From: Comamonadaceae bacterium
Lineage (GTDB): Bacteria; Pseudomonadota; Gammaproteobacteria; Burkholderiales; Burkholderiaceae_C
DNA length: 64,000 nt
NCBI GenBank assembly: GCA_027486755.1
Contig: JAIXOM010000059.1
Span: forward strand, 248,001-312,000
Direction: 5' to 3'
In this document: in pieces, positions 9,258 to 19,167 of the stretch
Layout of the letters: every line of letters begins with the position of its first letter
Position numbering within the stretch: the stretch's first letter is position 1
Program-made: the position numbers and the translations under genes
Notes under the pieces: generated by a model
What the model was told of the DNA's origin: nothing
Databases searched by the model: none
The model's input: the letters and a program-made list of their open reading frames with translations, nothing else

Positions 9258-9890
9258 ATGTCGAACTATTCCACGCCCTTTGAGATCCACGTCCATGGCG
9301 ATGTGCCCCTGCGTCCGGATGTTAATTACGATCAGTTGCAGGAAGCGCTCAAGCCACTGTGGAAATACGCCGGCGCCCGCTCCCTGGCCGCCGGTGCCGT
9401 CAGCGCCTATGAGGAAGAGCCCGGCATACGCTTTGACGCCAAGGAAGAGCTGCTGCAGATGTGCTGGACGGTCAGCGGCGACGAGGACTTCAGGCAGGTG
9501 CTCGAAGAGGTGTGCATGGCCCTCAACGACCTGGCTTGCACCGGCGCAGCCCTTGAGGTGACCTTCTACGACACCGACTTTGACGAGGAAGCGGGCGAGG
9601 AGGGCGAGCCAGCGCAGGCGCGCGATGATTTTGCGATGTATTTTGTGGGCCCAACGCCTGCGGCCATCATGCAGGTTCAGCGCGATCTGCTGGTGCAAGA
9701 CACCATCGGTCTGCTCGAGCGCCACTTTGACAGCTCTGAGCTCGGCGAGGTGGTCGGTGCTATCGACCGCCTGTTCGACAGGCGCCTGAACGATCTGGCC
9801 AATTCCATGCAACTGGGCCGCCCGCCTCGCGGTGCGGGAGGGTCATCGGGCAGCCACGGCGGCGGTCGCAAGCCGCGGCATCTGCACTGA
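9258..9890 (+). CDS. conserved hypothetical acidic protein
   Basis: The 210-residue soluble protein has no motif I can assign. It starts with SNYSTPFEIHVHGDVPLRPD, contains an acidic run near residues 109-120 (DTDFDEEAGEEGE), and ends in a basic, glycine-rich tail (residues ~190-210) with histidines. No signal peptide or membrane segment is present. It looks like a real gene because of its codon use and because an ordered start follows the yccF stop by 32 bp. It is probably a lineage-specific family; no function is proposed. Confidence 0.65.
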   Translation: MSNYSTPFEIHVHGDVPLRPDVNYDQLQEALKPLWKYAGARSLAAGAVSAYEEEPGIRFDAKEELLQMCWTVSGDEDFRQVLEEVCMALNDLACTGAALEVTFYDTDFDEEAGEEGEPAQARDDFAMYFVGPTPAAIMQVQRDLLVQDTIGLLERHFDSSELGEVVGAIDRLFDRRLNDLANSMQLGRPPRGAGGSSGSHGGGRKPRHLH

Positions 9891-9920
9891 GCGCCGGCGT
9901 CCGGGCACGGCCGCTGGCCT

Positions 9921-10232
9921 TCAATCGCCCTCGCCCTTGATCAGGGGCGTGATCACGCCCTCGTTCATCCAGCGCACCAGCGCCGTGCCAACTTGAGCGC
10001 TGCGCTCGGAATAGCTGTGGTAACTGGCCTTGCCACAGACGCTGGACCAGCGGTTGCCGCCGACCACCGTCATCAGCGAAATGCCGGCCTGGTGCAGCAG
10101 CGGCTTGAGCTCCTGCACATGTTGCTGCAGGTACAGAAAGCTGGGCCGTCCATCTTTGACTTCGATGCTTTGAGCCGACGCAACTGCTGCGCCGATCAAG
10201 CCAATGAGGCCGAGGAGGGTGACTTTGATCAT
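9921..10232 (-). CDS. small secreted protein, function unknown
   Basis: This is a 103-residue product with a clear Sec signal (MIKVTLLGLIGLIG..AVASAQS). The mature part of about 80 residues includes GISLMTVVGGNRWSSVCG and ends GVITPLIKGEGD. ATG 10232 is preferred to 10241, because AAGG lies 9 nt before the former but directly abuts the latter. Only one cysteine is obvious. It lies 44 bp downstream of murI on the same strand. I do not recognise the family. Confidence 0.62.
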   Translation of the reverse strand: MIKVTLLGLIGLIGAAVASAQSIEVKDGRPSFLYLQQHVQELKPLLHQAGISLMTVVGGNRWSSVCGKASYHSYSERSAQVGTALVRWMNEGVITPLIKGEGD

Positions 10233-10276
10233 CTGGGGCATCCTTGGGACAAGGGCGTCGGTCGGCCGTAGCGGCT

Positions 10277-11095
10277 TCAGGGCAGGTCCACCGTGCTGGC
10301 GTGCAGCTCGGGCGCCAGCCAGCGCTGCGCCGCCGCCTGCAAGCCTTCGCTGGGCCCGGTGCTGATGAGCTCGATATGTCCGTGCCCACTGGGCGCCGGC
10401 GCGGGCACATCGGCCAAATCGGCCAGCCGGATGCGGGTTTGCCGGGCCACCGGAGCGCCGGTATCGACCAGACTCACCTGCGGGCCGGCCAGCGCCTGCA
10501 ACTGGTCCGCGATGAAAGGGTAGTGGGTGCAGCCCAGCACCAAGGTGTCGATCTGGCCGCTGCCTGTGCCCCATTCGCCCAGGGCCTGCATATGTTCGCT
10601 GGCGCAAGCCAGCAATTCGGCTTGTGCTTGCGCACTGCCCTGTACGCTGTTTTCGATGGCCAGGGCCAGGCCATCGCAAGCGCGCAGCACAAATTGCGCC
10701 TGCTCACGCAGCGGTTCAAGCAGGCGTGCAAATTTGTCGCTGGCCAGGGTCATGCGGGTGGCCAACACGCCGATGCGGCGGCTGCGACTGAGCGCCAACG
10801 CGGGCTTGAGGGCCGGCTCCACGCCGATGATGGGCAGGTCCGGATGCTCGCTGCGCAAGTGTTCGATGGCCGCGGCGGTGGCGGTATTGCAAGCCACCAC
10901 CAGGGCCTGAACGCCGCGCCCGCGCAAGTGCTCGGTAATGCGGCGGGCGCGCTCGAGCACATGGTCGGTCTCTCGTTCGCCATAAGGCCCGTGGCCGCTG
11001 TCGGCCAGGTAGATGAAGTCCTGCTCGGGCAGTTCGCGCCGCAGGGCCTGCAGGATGCTCAGGCCGCCGATGCCGCTGTCGTAGACGCCGATCAC
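10277..11095 (-). CDS. murI: glutamate racemase
   Basis: This enzyme interconverts L- and D-glutamate for peptidoglycan. The two catalytic cysteines are in VACNTAT and LGCTHYPF, and the N-terminus carries the family signature YDSGIGGLS. The start is set at GTG 11095 (MIGVYDSGIGG, 272 residues), which matches the usual family start and leaves 28 bp after the fumarase stop. A longer reading to 11206 would add a non-homologous arginine/proline-rich stretch overlapping the fumarase gene. It is probably cotranscribed with fumarase. Confidence 0.93.
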   Translation of the reverse strand: MIGVYDSGIGGLSILQALRRELPEQDFIYLADSGHGPYGERETDHVLERARRITEHLRGRGVQALVVACNTATAAAIEHLRSEHPDLPIIGVEPALKPALALSRSRRIGVLATRMTLASDKFARLLEPLREQAQFVLRACDGLALAIENSVQGSAQAQAELLACASEHMQALGEWGTGSGQIDTLVLGCTHYPFIADQLQALAGPQVSLVDTGAPVARQTRIRLADLADVPAPAPSGHGHIELISTGPSEGLQAAAQRWLAPELHASTVDLP

Positions 11096-11123
11096 CGTTG
11101 CTGCGCTGTGGCGGTGATCAGGC

Positions 11124-12677
11124 TCAGGCCGAGACCACCGGGATGGACTTGAATTCCCCCGAGGCGATGCGCTGGCTCCATTCGGCCGGGCCGGTGATGT
11201 GGGCACTGGTGCCGCCGGCGTCGACCGCCACCGTCACTGGCATGTCGACCACATCGAATTCATAAATCGCCTCCATGCCCAGATCGGCAAAGCCGACCAC
11301 CTTGGCGGTCTTGATGGCTTTGGAAACCAGGTAGGCGGCGCCGCCCACGGCCATGAGGTAGGCGCTCTTGTGCTTCTTGATGGCCTCGATGGCGACCGGG
11401 CCGCGCTCGGCCTTGCCGATCATGGCGATCAGGCCGGTTTGCGCCAACATCATCTCGGTGAACTTGTCCATGCGGGTGGCCGTCGTCGGGCCGGCCGGGC
11501 CCACGGCTTCGTCGCGCACCGGATCGACCGGACCCACGTAGTAAATGACGCGGTTGGTGAAGTCCACCGGCAGTTTTTCACCCTTGGCCAGCATGTCCTG
11601 GATGCGCTTGTGCGCGGCGTCGCGGCCGGTGAGCATCTTGCCGTTGAGGAGCAAGGTGTCGCCCGGCTTCCAGCTGGCCACCTCGGCCGGGCTCAGGGCG
11701 TCGAGGTTCACGCGCTTGCTCTTTTGCGTATCGGGCTGCCAGTTGACCTGGGGCCACAGGTCCAGGCTGGGCGGGGTGAGGTAGGCCGGGCCGCTGCCGT
11801 CGAGCACGAAGTGCGCATGGCGGGTGGCGGCGCAGTTGGGGATCATGGCCACCGGCTTGGAGGCGGCGTGGGTGGGGTACATCTTGATCTTGACGTCCAG
11901 CACCGTGGTCAGGCCACCCAGGCCTTGCGCGCCTATGCCCAGGGCATTGACCTTCTCGTAGAGCTCCAGGCGCATTTCCTCAACCTGGCTGAGCGTCTCG
12001 CCCTTTCCGGCCTTGGCCTGCAGCTCATACATGTCGATGTCGTCCATCAGGCTTTCCTTGGCCATCAGCACGGCTTTTTCTGCAGTACCGCCTATGCCTA
12101 TGCCCAGCATGCCTGGCGGGCACCAGCCGGCGCCCATGGTGGGCACGGTCTTGAGCACCCAGTCGACCACCGAGTCGCTGGGGTTGAGCATGACCATCTT
12201 GGACTTGTTTTCCGAGCCGCCGCCCTTGGCTGCCACCGTCACGTCGATTTGCTTGCCCGGCACCAGCTCGGTGAAGATCACCGCCGGGGTGTTGTCCTGG
12301 GTGTTTTTGCGGGCAAATTGCGGGTCGGCCACCACCGAGGCGCGCAGCATGTTGTCGGGGTGTTTGTAGCCGCGGCGTACGCCTTCATTGATGGCGTCTT
12401 CCAGGCTGCCTGTAAAGCCCGTCAGGCGCACGTCCATGCCAATCTTGATGAAGACGTTGACGATTCCGGTGTCCTGGCAAATCGGCCGATGGCCGGTGGC
12501 GCTCATCTTGGAGTTGGTCAGGATCTGCGCGATCGCGTCCTTGGCCGCCGCGCTTTGCTCGCGTTCGTAGGCGCGCGCCAGGTGGGCGATGTAGTCGGCC
12601 GGGTGGTAGTAGCTGATGTACTGCAGGGCGGCGGCGACGGATTCGATCAGGTCGGCTTGGGTAATCTGGGTGGACAT
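11124..12677 (-). CDS. fumA: class I fumarate hydratase
   Basis: This is a single-chain, oxygen-sensitive [4Fe-4S] fumarase (517 residues) converting fumarate to malate in the TCA cycle. The three cluster cysteines are visible: Cys67 (PICQDTG), Cys186 (GWCPPGM) and Cys282 (PNCAATRH). Both the N-terminal hydratase and the C-terminal swivel domain (GPTTATRMDKF, AYLMAVGGAAYL) are present and full length. It is followed by murI at 28 bp. A divergent Bug gene starts 183 bp away on the other strand. Confidence 0.94.
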   Translation of the reverse strand: MSTQITQADLIESVAAALQYISYYHPADYIAHLARAYEREQSAAAKDAIAQILTNSKMSATGHRPICQDTGIVNVFIKIGMDVRLTGFTGSLEDAINEGVRRGYKHPDNMLRASVVADPQFARKNTQDNTPAVIFTELVPGKQIDVTVAAKGGGSENKSKMVMLNPSDSVVDWVLKTVPTMGAGWCPPGMLGIGIGGTAEKAVLMAKESLMDDIDMYELQAKAGKGETLSQVEEMRLELYEKVNALGIGAQGLGGLTTVLDVKIKMYPTHAASKPVAMIPNCAATRHAHFVLDGSGPAYLTPPSLDLWPQVNWQPDTQKSKRVNLDALSPAEVASWKPGDTLLLNGKMLTGRDAAHKRIQDMLAKGEKLPVDFTNRVIYYVGPVDPVRDEAVGPAGPTTATRMDKFTEMMLAQTGLIAMIGKAERGPVAIEAIKKHKSAYLMAVGGAAYLVSKAIKTAKVVGFADLGMEAIYEFDVVDMPVTVAVDAGGTSAHITGPAEWSQRIASGEFKSIPVVSA

Positions 12678-12860
12678 GGTGTGGAGTGTGGGTCAAATGC
12701 CTGGGGGGATTATTCCAGAGGCACCAGCGCGGCGGTCCGTCACGGCGGGTGAGGGATGGCCGTTCTGGGGGGTGGCGTTCGGGGGTTTCCCGCTCTTATC
12801 AGTCGGCTGGAGTGTGCCAGAATCAAAGCGAGCTAATCGTTTTTTATCGGGAGCCGATTC

Positions 12861-13835
12861 ATGAAATTTTCCACCTGCATTACGCCTCTGCTGGCTGCGG
12901 CCGCGCTCGGCCTGGGCTTCAGCGCCCAGGCTCAGAGCTTTCCTGAGCGCTCGATCACCATGATCGTGCCCTTCACCCCCGGCGGCGTCTCCGACATCAC
13001 TGCCCGCCCGCTGGCCATCGGCATGGCGGCCAACCTGGGCCAGACCGTCGTCATTGACAACAAGGGCGGCGCTGGCGGCGCCATCGGCATGGCTGCCACG
13101 GCCAAGTCCCGGCCCGATGGCTACACCCTGATGATGGCCTTGCCCAGCCTGATCACCATCCCGATTTCAGACCGCATCAGCGGCCGCGCGGCGAGCTTTC
13201 AGCCCGACCAGTTCCGCCCCATCGCGCGCCTGACGGCCGACCCCACGGTGCTGGCGGTGCGCGCCGAGAGCAAGTGGAACACCCTGGCCGACTTCATCCG
13301 CGATGCCAAGGCCCAGCCTGGCAAGATCTCTTACAGCTCCTCTGGCATCTACGGCACCACCCATGTGGCCATGGAAATCCTGGCCAACGTCGCTGGCCTG
13401 CAGATGATCCATGTTCCCTTCGGCGGCGGTGGCCAGCAGATCCAGTCGCTGCTCGCCGGTCAGGTCGACGCCACCATGCAGACCCCGGGCGCGATTGCAG
13501 CGCACATTGCATCGGGCAGGCTGCGCCTGCTGGCGGCCATGAGCCGCGACCGTGTGCCCTCCCTGCCTGACTTGCCGACCGCGCGCGAGCTCGGCTACGA
13601 CGGAGAGTTCTACCTCTGGACGGGCGTGTTCGCCCCGGCGGGCACGCCCGATGCGGTGGTCACCCGGCTGCGCACCGCCGTCAGGGAAGGTGCGGCCCAC
13701 CCGACCTTCACCCAGGCCATGGCCTCCCAGCGTACGCCCATCCAGTACCTGGACAGCGAGGAATTCGCGCGCTTCCTGCAGGCCGATACCCGCCGGCTGG
13801 ACGCGGTGCTGACCAAGATGGGCAAGATCGAGTAA
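12861..13835 (+). CDS. Bug-family (TctC-like) solute-binding protein
   Basis: This is a 324-residue periplasmic binding protein with a Sec leader ending GFSAQAQS, then FPERSITMIVPFTPGGVSDI, the family signature. NKGGAGGAIGMAATAKS and HVPFGGGGQQIQSLLAG are further family blocks. GGGAG-type sequence lies before ATG 12861. It is followed 48 bp later by a fumarylacetoacetate-hydrolase family gene, so the pair may handle uptake and cleavage of one acid. No membrane transporter subunits are adjacent. Confidence 0.9.
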   Translation: MKFSTCITPLLAAAALGLGFSAQAQSFPERSITMIVPFTPGGVSDITARPLAIGMAANLGQTVVIDNKGGAGGAIGMAATAKSRPDGYTLMMALPSLITIPISDRISGRAASFQPDQFRPIARLTADPTVLAVRAESKWNTLADFIRDAKAQPGKISYSSSGIYGTTHVAMEILANVAGLQMIHVPFGGGGQQIQSLLAGQVDATMQTPGAIAAHIASGRLRLLAAMSRDRVPSLPDLPTARELGYDGEFYLWTGVFAPAGTPDAVVTRLRTAVREGAAHPTFTQAMASQRTPIQYLDSEEFARFLQADTRRLDAVLTKMGKIE

Positions 13836-13883
13836 GCCTCCCATCAAGGCCTCCATTGACTGCCGAATGACCAGGACAGATAC

Positions 13884-14864
13884 ATGAAGATCGTTAGTTT
13901 TCAGTCGCCTGCCGGCCCCCGCGTGGGCGTACTCGATGGCGAGCATGTTGTCGATGTGTTTGCAGTGCACCAGGACCAGGCGCTGTTCAGCGGCGAGGCC
14001 TGGGCCCATCTGGGCAATACCATCTCGGTGATTGCCCATTGGGAGATCTTGCGTGCAGGCTTTGAACAGGCCGTAACCCGTAGCAGAGCCACGGGGGCAG
14101 GCCGGCTTGCTGTTGCTCAGGCCGGGCTGCTTGCCCCGATGATTCCCAGCACCATCTTGTGCTCGGGCAGCAACTACCTGAGCCACAACGCCGAGAAAGC
14201 CAACGCCGATACCAGCGGAAAGGAGCCGGAGTTTTTCATCAAGACCGGTGACTGCGTGGTCGGCCCAGACGCACCCATCGTGCTCGACCGGGTGCTGACC
14301 CAAAAGCTCGACGGCGAGGTCGAGCTGGCGGTGGTGATAGGCAAGCCCGGCCGCCATATTCCGAAAGACCGGGCGCTGGAGCATGTCTTCGGCTACACCA
14401 TCGTCAACGACGTGACCGCGCGCGACCGTCAGGTGCGCCGCCGCCCGGATGGCAGCTACTGGTACGAATTGGGCCGCGGTAAATTCTTCGATTCCGCTGC
14501 ACCCCTGGGCCCTTGCATCACCACCGCAGACGAGCTGGGCGACCCACAAAACGTGATGGTGCGCTCCTGGGTCAACGGCGAGCTGCGCCAGATCAGCAGC
14601 ACCTCGCAGATGATCTGGACGGTGGCCGAGTTGGTGCATTTCTTCTCGGTCAACGTCACCCTGCGCCCGGGCATGGTCATCATCACCGGCACGCCCAGCG
14701 GCACCGCCTGGTCCACCGATGCCGAGCTGGGCGGGCGCTGGAGCGGCACCGATGGCATGGTGCCGGCCAAGGGCTATTTGCAGGACGGCGACCGGGTGGT
14801 CTGTGAGATCGACCGGATCGGACGGCTGGACAACGTAGTCCGCGAAAGCCGCTCAACGCCCTGA
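13884..14864 (+). CDS. fumarylacetoacetate hydrolase (FAH) family protein
   Basis: The 326-residue protein has the FAH fold in its C-terminal two thirds. Metal-binding acids are visible in DGEVELAVVIGK and in VNDVTARDRQ, and the glycine-rich TGTPSGTAW loop closes the domain. Members cleave C-C bonds in acylpyruvates, decarboxylate or hydrate 2-oxo acids, or tautomerise oxaloacetate. Its position after a Bug protein suggests breakdown of an imported aromatic-derived or oxo acid. The exact activity cannot be read from the sequence. Confidence 0.87.
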   Translation: MKIVSFQSPAGPRVGVLDGEHVVDVFAVHQDQALFSGEAWAHLGNTISVIAHWEILRAGFEQAVTRSRATGAGRLAVAQAGLLAPMIPSTILCSGSNYLSHNAEKANADTSGKEPEFFIKTGDCVVGPDAPIVLDRVLTQKLDGEVELAVVIGKPGRHIPKDRALEHVFGYTIVNDVTARDRQVRRRPDGSYWYELGRGKFFDSAAPLGPCITTADELGDPQNVMVRSWVNGELRQISSTSQMIWTVAELVHFFSVNVTLRPGMVIITGTPSGTAWSTDAELGGRWSGTDGMVPAKGYLQDGDRVVCEIDRIGRLDNVVRESRSTP

Positions 14865-14924
14865 AGCCCCTCAAGCCTCTAGCGCTCGTTCAGAGGCAGG
14901 GGCCTTCGCTTCGGTGTGTCTGAC

Positions 14925-15530
14925 TCAGTGCTTCTGGTCTTGCGCGGGTTGGGACATCAGCCGGTCGGTCAGGGCGATCGCCAGTGCGCTGAGCAGGAAG
15001 GCCATATGGATGAGGGTCTGCCACAGCAGAACCTTGGTGTCATAGTTGGCCGCGTTGATGAAGGTCTTGAGCAGGTGGATGGAGCTGATGCCAATGATGG
15101 CGGTGGCCAGCTTGACCTTGAGCACCGAGGCATTGACATGGCTGAGCCATTCGGGCTGGTCGGGGTGGCCTTCTAAATTCATGCGGCTGACAAAGGTCTC
15201 GTAGCCGCCCACGATAACCATGATCAGAAGGTTGGAGATCATGACCACGTCAATCAGCGCCAGCACCACCAGCATGATCACTGTCTCGTTGAGCGCGGCC
15301 AGCGGCACATCGGACTTGTAGCCTATGCTGGTGACCAGGGCCTGCAGCGCCGCCTGGCTGCCGAACACCGCCTCAATCAGGTGCACCAATTCCACCAGGA
15401 AGTGGTAGACGTAGACGCCCTGTGCGGCGATCAGGCCCAGATACAGAGGTAGTTGCAGCCAGCGGCTGGCGAAAATCAGCCTGGACAGGGGTGGCATGCG
15501 CAGGGGGGTGGGGTTTTGAGGGTCGGACAT
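14925..15530 (-). CDS. UPF0114 (YqhA-like) membrane protein
   Basis: The 201-residue integral membrane protein has about four hydrophobic helices (residues ~24-46, ~82-108, ~135-160 and ~165-190). The conserved polar stretch [14 protein letters not shown] and the SSIHLLKTF block are those of the YqhA/UPF0114 family. Function is unknown for the family. It stands alone, convergent with the FAH gene and divergent from acs. Confidence 0.85.
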   Translation of the reverse strand: MSDPQNPTPLRMPPLSRLIFASRWLQLPLYLGLIAAQGVYVYHFLVELVHLIEAVFGSQAALQALVTSIGYKSDVPLAALNETVIMLVVLALIDVVMISNLLIMVIVGGYETFVSRMNLEGHPDQPEWLSHVNASVLKVKLATAIIGISSIHLLKTFINAANYDTKVLLWQTLIHMAFLLSALAIALTDRLMSQPAQDQKH

Positions 15531-15681
15531 GGCAGGCTAGACGTTTAGACCAACAAATTGTAGGGCCTGACCCAGGGAACCCGGCCCGGTTCTGTGTAAG
15601 CTAAAGGCTTGCGTCAGTAGCCTGTAAGAGCCCTGCCTGACAGTTCTGTCCGCCAAATAATGCCCCTGAGGAGACAAAGTC

Positions 15682-17670
15682 ATGAGTTCATCCGCCATCG
15701 AATCCGTGTTGGTTGAAAACCGCCTGTTCCCGCCGCCGGCTGCCGCCAGCCAGGGCGCCCGCATACCCAGCATGGCCGCCTATGAAGCCCTGTGCCGGCA
15801 GGCCGAATCTGACCCTGACGGGTTCTGGGCGCAAGCCGCCCGGGACCACCTGGTCTGGCACAAGCCCTTTACCCAGGTTCTCGACGATTCGAACAAGCCG
15901 TTTTACAAGTGGTTTGCCGACGGCCAGCTCAATGCCTCGCACAACTGCCTGGACCGCCACCTCGGCACTCCCACCGAGCACCGCAAGGCCATCATTTTTG
16001 AAAGCGACGACGGCCAGGTCACCAACGTCACCTTTGGCCAATTGCACCAGCGGGTTTGCCAGTTTGCCAATGCGCTCAAGGCCATGGGCATCCAAAAAGG
16101 CGACCGCGTTGTCATTTACATGCCCATGACCATCGAGGGCGTGGTGGCCATGCAGGCCTGCGCCCGCATCGGCGCCACCCATTCGGTGGTGTTCGGTGGC
16201 TTTTCGGCCAAGAGCTTGCAAGAGCGCATTCAAGACGCAGGCGCGGTGGCCGTCATCACCGCCAACTACCAGATGCGCGGCGGCAAGGAGCTGCCCCTGA
16301 AATCCATCGTCGACGAGGCGCTGGACCTCGGCGGCTGCGACAGCATCAAGAACGTGGTGGTCTACCAGCGCACCGCCACCGCCTGCAAGATGGTCGCCGG
16401 CCGCGACCGCACCATGGCCGAGGTGATGCAGGGCCAGTCCAGCGACTGTCCGGCCGAGATGGTGGGCGCCGAGCACCCGCTGTTCATCCTCTACACCTCG
16501 GGCTCAACCGGCAAGCCCAAGGGCGTGCAGCACAGCACTGGCGGCTACCTGCTGTGGACCAAGATGACCATGGACTGGACCTTCGACATCCGGCCCAGCG
16601 ATGTGTTTTGGTGTACCGCCGACATCGGCTGGATCACTGGCCATAGCTATGTGGCCTACGGTCCGCTGGTGGCCGGCGCCACTCAGGTGGTGTTCGAGGG
16701 CGTGCCCACCTACCCGGATGCCGGCCGCTTCTGGCAGATGATCGAGCGCCACAAGGTCACGGTCTTCTACACCGCACCGACGGCCATCCGCTCGCTCATC
16801 AAGGCCGCCGAGGGCGACGCCAAGGTTCACCCCAGCCGCTCGGACCTGAGCAGCCTGCGCATCCTGGGCTCGGTCGGCGAGCCGATCAATCCTGAAGCCT
16901 GGATGTGGTACCACAAGCATGTGGGCGGCGAGCGCTGCCCCATCGTCGATACCTTCTGGCAAACCGAGACCGGTGGCCACATGATCACCCCGCTGCCCGG
17001 CGCCACCCCGCTGGTGCCCGGCTCTTGCACTTTGCCGCTGCCTGGCATCGCCACCGCCATCGTCGATGAGCAGGGCCATGACATGCCCAATGGCAGCGGC
17101 GGCATTTTGGTGGTCAAGCGGCCCTGGCCTTCGATGATTCGCACCATCTGGGGCGATCCGGAGCGCTTCAAGAAAAGCTACTTCCCCGATGAGCTCAAAG
17201 GCTATTACCTGGCCGGCGACGGCGCGGTGCGCAGCGCCGACCGTGGCTATTTCCGCATCACCGGCCGTATTGACGATGTGCTCAATGTCTCGGGTCACCG
17301 CATGGGCACCATGGAGATCGAATCGGCCCTGGTCTCCAAGACCGATCTGGTGGCCGAAGCGGCTGTGGTGGGGCGCCCCGACGATCTGACCGGCGAGGCC
17401 ATCGTGGCCTTTGTGGTGCTCAAGCGATCGCGCCCAACCGGCGAGGAGGCCAAGGCGATTGCCAAGCAGCTGCGCGACTGGGTGGGCAAGGAGATCGGCC
17501 CGATCGCCAAACCCAAGGACATCCGCTTCGGCGACAACCTGCCCAAGACCCGTTCCGGCAAGATCATGCGCCGCCTGCTGCGCGGCATTGCCAAGGGCGA
17601 AGCCATCACCCAGGACACCTCCACCCTGGAGAACCCGGCGATTTTGGAGCAGCTGGCGCAGAACAACTGA
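15682..17670 (+). CDS. acs: acetyl-CoA synthetase (AMP-forming)
   Basis: The enzyme activates acetate to acetyl-CoA with ATP. At 662 residues it is full length. Motifs include the P-loop [27 protein letters not shown], the hinge [13 protein letters not shown] and the C-terminal SGKIMRR with Lys627, the site acetylated by Pat-type enzymes in relatives. GAGGAGAC precedes the ATG. The 151 bp upstream shows no site that I can name. The gene would feed the glyoxylate bypass via aceA at 32895. Confidence 0.96.
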   Translation: MSSSAIESVLVENRLFPPPAAASQGARIPSMAAYEALCRQAESDPDGFWAQAARDHLVWHKPFTQVLDDSNKPFYKWFADGQLNASHNCLDRHLGTPTEHRKAIIFESDDGQVTNVTFGQLHQRVCQFANALKAMGIQKGDRVVIYMPMTIEGVVAMQACARIGATHSVVFGGFSAKSLQERIQDAGAVAVITANYQMRGGKELPLKSIVDEALDLGGCDSIKNVVVYQRTATACKMVAGRDRTMAEVMQGQSSDCPAEMVGAEHPLFILYTSGSTGKPKGVQHSTGGYLLWTKMTMDWTFDIRPSDVFWCTADIGWITGHSYVAYGPLVAGATQVVFEGVPTYPDAGRFWQMIERHKVTVFYTAPTAIRSLIKAAEGDAKVHPSRSDLSSLRILGSVGEPINPEAWMWYHKHVGGERCPIVDTFWQTETGGHMITPLPGATPLVPGSCTLPLPGIATAIVDEQGHDMPNGSGGILVVKRPWPSMIRTIWGDPERFKKSYFPDELKGYYLAGDGAVRSADRGYFRITGRIDDVLNVSGHRMGTMEIESALVSKTDLVAEAAVVGRPDDLTGEAIVAFVVLKRSRPTGEEAKAIAKQLRDWVGKEIGPIAKPKDIRFGDNLPKTRSGKIMRRLLRGIAKGEAITQDTSTLENPAILEQLAQNN

Positions 17671-18311
17671 GGCCTCAGGTCCTTGCAGGAGTAGCCTCGG
17701 GTAAAAAATTTGTGGCGTTCTTTTATGAGGCGCAGCCATTTCCAGTGCGCATCAAAGAAGGGCGAGCGGGTGGACACTGCGCCGCTCGTGTCCCCCGCCT
17801 CGGCTAGCGCCTCGGCTCCTCCTCTACCTCGCCGCGTAGCGCCCACCCGCACGCCCTCTGGTGGTGCGAGCGACGCGCCCTCTGTTTAGAAAAGTCAGCC
17901 GCCCGGGTTTGGCCGCAGCCTGCAGCCTTTGCAGCATTAACCCACGGCCGGTGCGTCGGGCCTGGCGCAGCGGCATCAAGGAGGAGCCGAGGCGCCAGCC
18001 GAGGCGGGGGACAGCCGCGAAGGCAGGCCCGATGCACCGGCCGCTCCTCAGGCCCTTGCAGGAACAGCCTCAGGTAAAAAATTTGTGGCGTTCTTTTATG
18101 AGGCGCAGCCATTTCCAGTGCGCGTCAAAGAAAGGCATGCGGGTGGGCACTGCGCCGCTCGTGTCCCCCGCCTCGGCTCCTCCTCTACCTCGCCGCGCAG
18201 CGCCCACCCGCTCGTCCTTTGGTGGTGCGAGCGACGCGCCCTCTGCGGCGGTTGCTTGACTGGTTGTAGGAGCGGCACCCTCTGCGGCGATGCGGCTTCA
18301 AAAACCTAAGC
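17671..18311. repeat. gene-free block of direct and inverted repeats after acs
   Basis: No convincing gene lies here; short frames in it are not supported. A near-identical segment of about 200 bp occurs twice in the same orientation, at 17675-17884 and 18048-18245. It includes a shared GTAAAAAATTTGTGGCGTTC core, and differs mainly by a 12-bp deletion in the second copy. Between the copies, 17980-18013 is the reverse complement of 17789-17822 (34 bp, one mismatch), and 17948-17964 pairs with 18024-18040 (17 bp, one mismatch). The block could fold into large hairpins or reflect duplication of a non-coding element. Confidence 0.85.
18265..18292. repeat. REP-like element
   Basis: The sequence TGTAGGAGCGGCACCCTCTG, then CGGCGATG, resembles the repeats at 58843, 61648, 61695 and 61747. 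It starts with the same TGTAGGAGC head and ends in GCGATG. It closes the repeat block that follows acs. Confidence 0.6.
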
Positions 18312-18716
18312 TCAATCAAACCCGTCGAGCAGCGCCACCTGTTTCAGCCCCTGGCGCTGGGCGGTGCTCAGGGCATGGGCGACGGCCGAATACGCTACCT
18401 GGCGGTGGACGCGGATGTGCAGCACCTGGGGGGTGGCTTGCCCCGCAGCCTGGGCCATTTGCGCCTGGAGCTCTTCGTGGCCAGCCAGCGCCTGCCCGTT
18501 CCAGCGCAGGCCATCGCCGGGCAGGATCTCGAGCACGATCACCTGCGGCTTTATTTCTGGCGGCTTGGCGCTGACCGGCAGGCCCATATTGACCGCATGC
18601 CACTGCGGCGGAATGCTCAGGATCAGCATCACCAGCAGCACATCGATCAGCGGCGTGGTGTTGAGCTCGACCATCAACTCGTCATCGCCGGCGCCATCGG
18701 GCAGCATCATGGCCAT
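18312..18716 (-). CDS. exbD: ExbD-family biopolymer transport protein (second copy)
   Basis: The 134-residue protein has the ExbD layout: a short cytoplasmic N-terminus, one membrane helix (residues ~21-36) carrying the proton-channel aspartate in NTTPLIDVLLVM, and a periplasmic domain. A GAGGAG ribosome site precedes the ATG. It is the last gene of a tonB-exbB-exbD-exbD operon on the minus strand; two consecutive exbD genes after tonB-exbB are also known from Xanthomonas. The two ExbD proteins here differ enough to suggest distinct roles rather than a recent duplication. Confidence 0.87.
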   Translation of the reverse strand: MAMMLPDGAGDDELMVELNTTPLIDVLLVMLILSIPPQWHAVNMGLPVSAKPPEIKPQVIVLEILPGDGLRWNGQALAGHEELQAQMAQAAGQATPQVLHIRVHRQVAYSAVAHALSTAQRQGLKQVALLDGFD

Positions 18717-18726
18717 GGTGTGCTCC

Positions 18727-19167
18727 TCATGGCGCGGCCGGTTCGGTCACGAAACTGACCTGGCGCATGCCGGCGCTGCGCAGGGCCTGCAGGGCCGGCT
18801 CGACCTTGCCGTAGGGCGCGTCCCTGTCAGCGAGCAGGTGAACCGGCCGGTCTGGGTCGCCCAGAGCCTGCAGCTGCCGGCCAAGCTCAGCAGCGTCGGC
18901 CACCGGGACCTGCCCCAGATACAGCCGCCCCTGGCGGTCCACGCTGACATTGAGCGTCTTGGGTGTGACCTGCCGCTGCTCACTGCGCTCCTTGGGCAGT
19001 TGCACCGACATCGACGCGGTGGCCACCGGCACGGTGATGAGGAAGATGATGAGGAGCACCAGCATCACATCGACCAGCGGCGTGGTGTTGATGGTGCTGA
19101 TCACCTCTTGCTCGACCGGCGCGCTTTGCAGCGCCAAGGAGCGGCGGTGGGCGCGGGTGCCGATCAT
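18727..19167 (-). CDS. exbD: ExbD-family biopolymer transport protein (first copy)
   Basis: This 146-residue ExbD has the membrane helix at residues ~23-45 with the conserved aspartate in NTTPLVDVMLVLLIIFLI, followed by a periplasmic domain (SVDRQGRLYLGQVPV). The start is ATG 19167, which overlaps the exbB stop by 4 bp (ATGA); a longer in-frame reading only runs through exbB. With ExbB it forms the proton-driven motor that energises TonB. The next exbD starts 10 bp after its stop. Confidence 0.88.
   Translation of the reverse strand: MIGTRAHRRSLALQSAPVEQEVISTINTTPLVDVMLVLLIIFLITVPVATASMSVQLPKERSEQRQVTPKTLNVSVDRQGRLYLGQVPVADAAELGRQLQALGDPDRPVHLLADRDAPYGKVEPALQALRSAGMRQVSFVTEPAAP

Noticed and set aside
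11199..12752. Long open frame opposite the fumarase gene
   Set aside because: It is the antisense shadow of a high-GC class I fumarase gene; the translation is His/Gly-rich with no family motif.
17861..18259. Open frames across the repeat block after acs
   Set aside because: They translate repeated non-coding DNA, in several frames and on both strands, with no motif.
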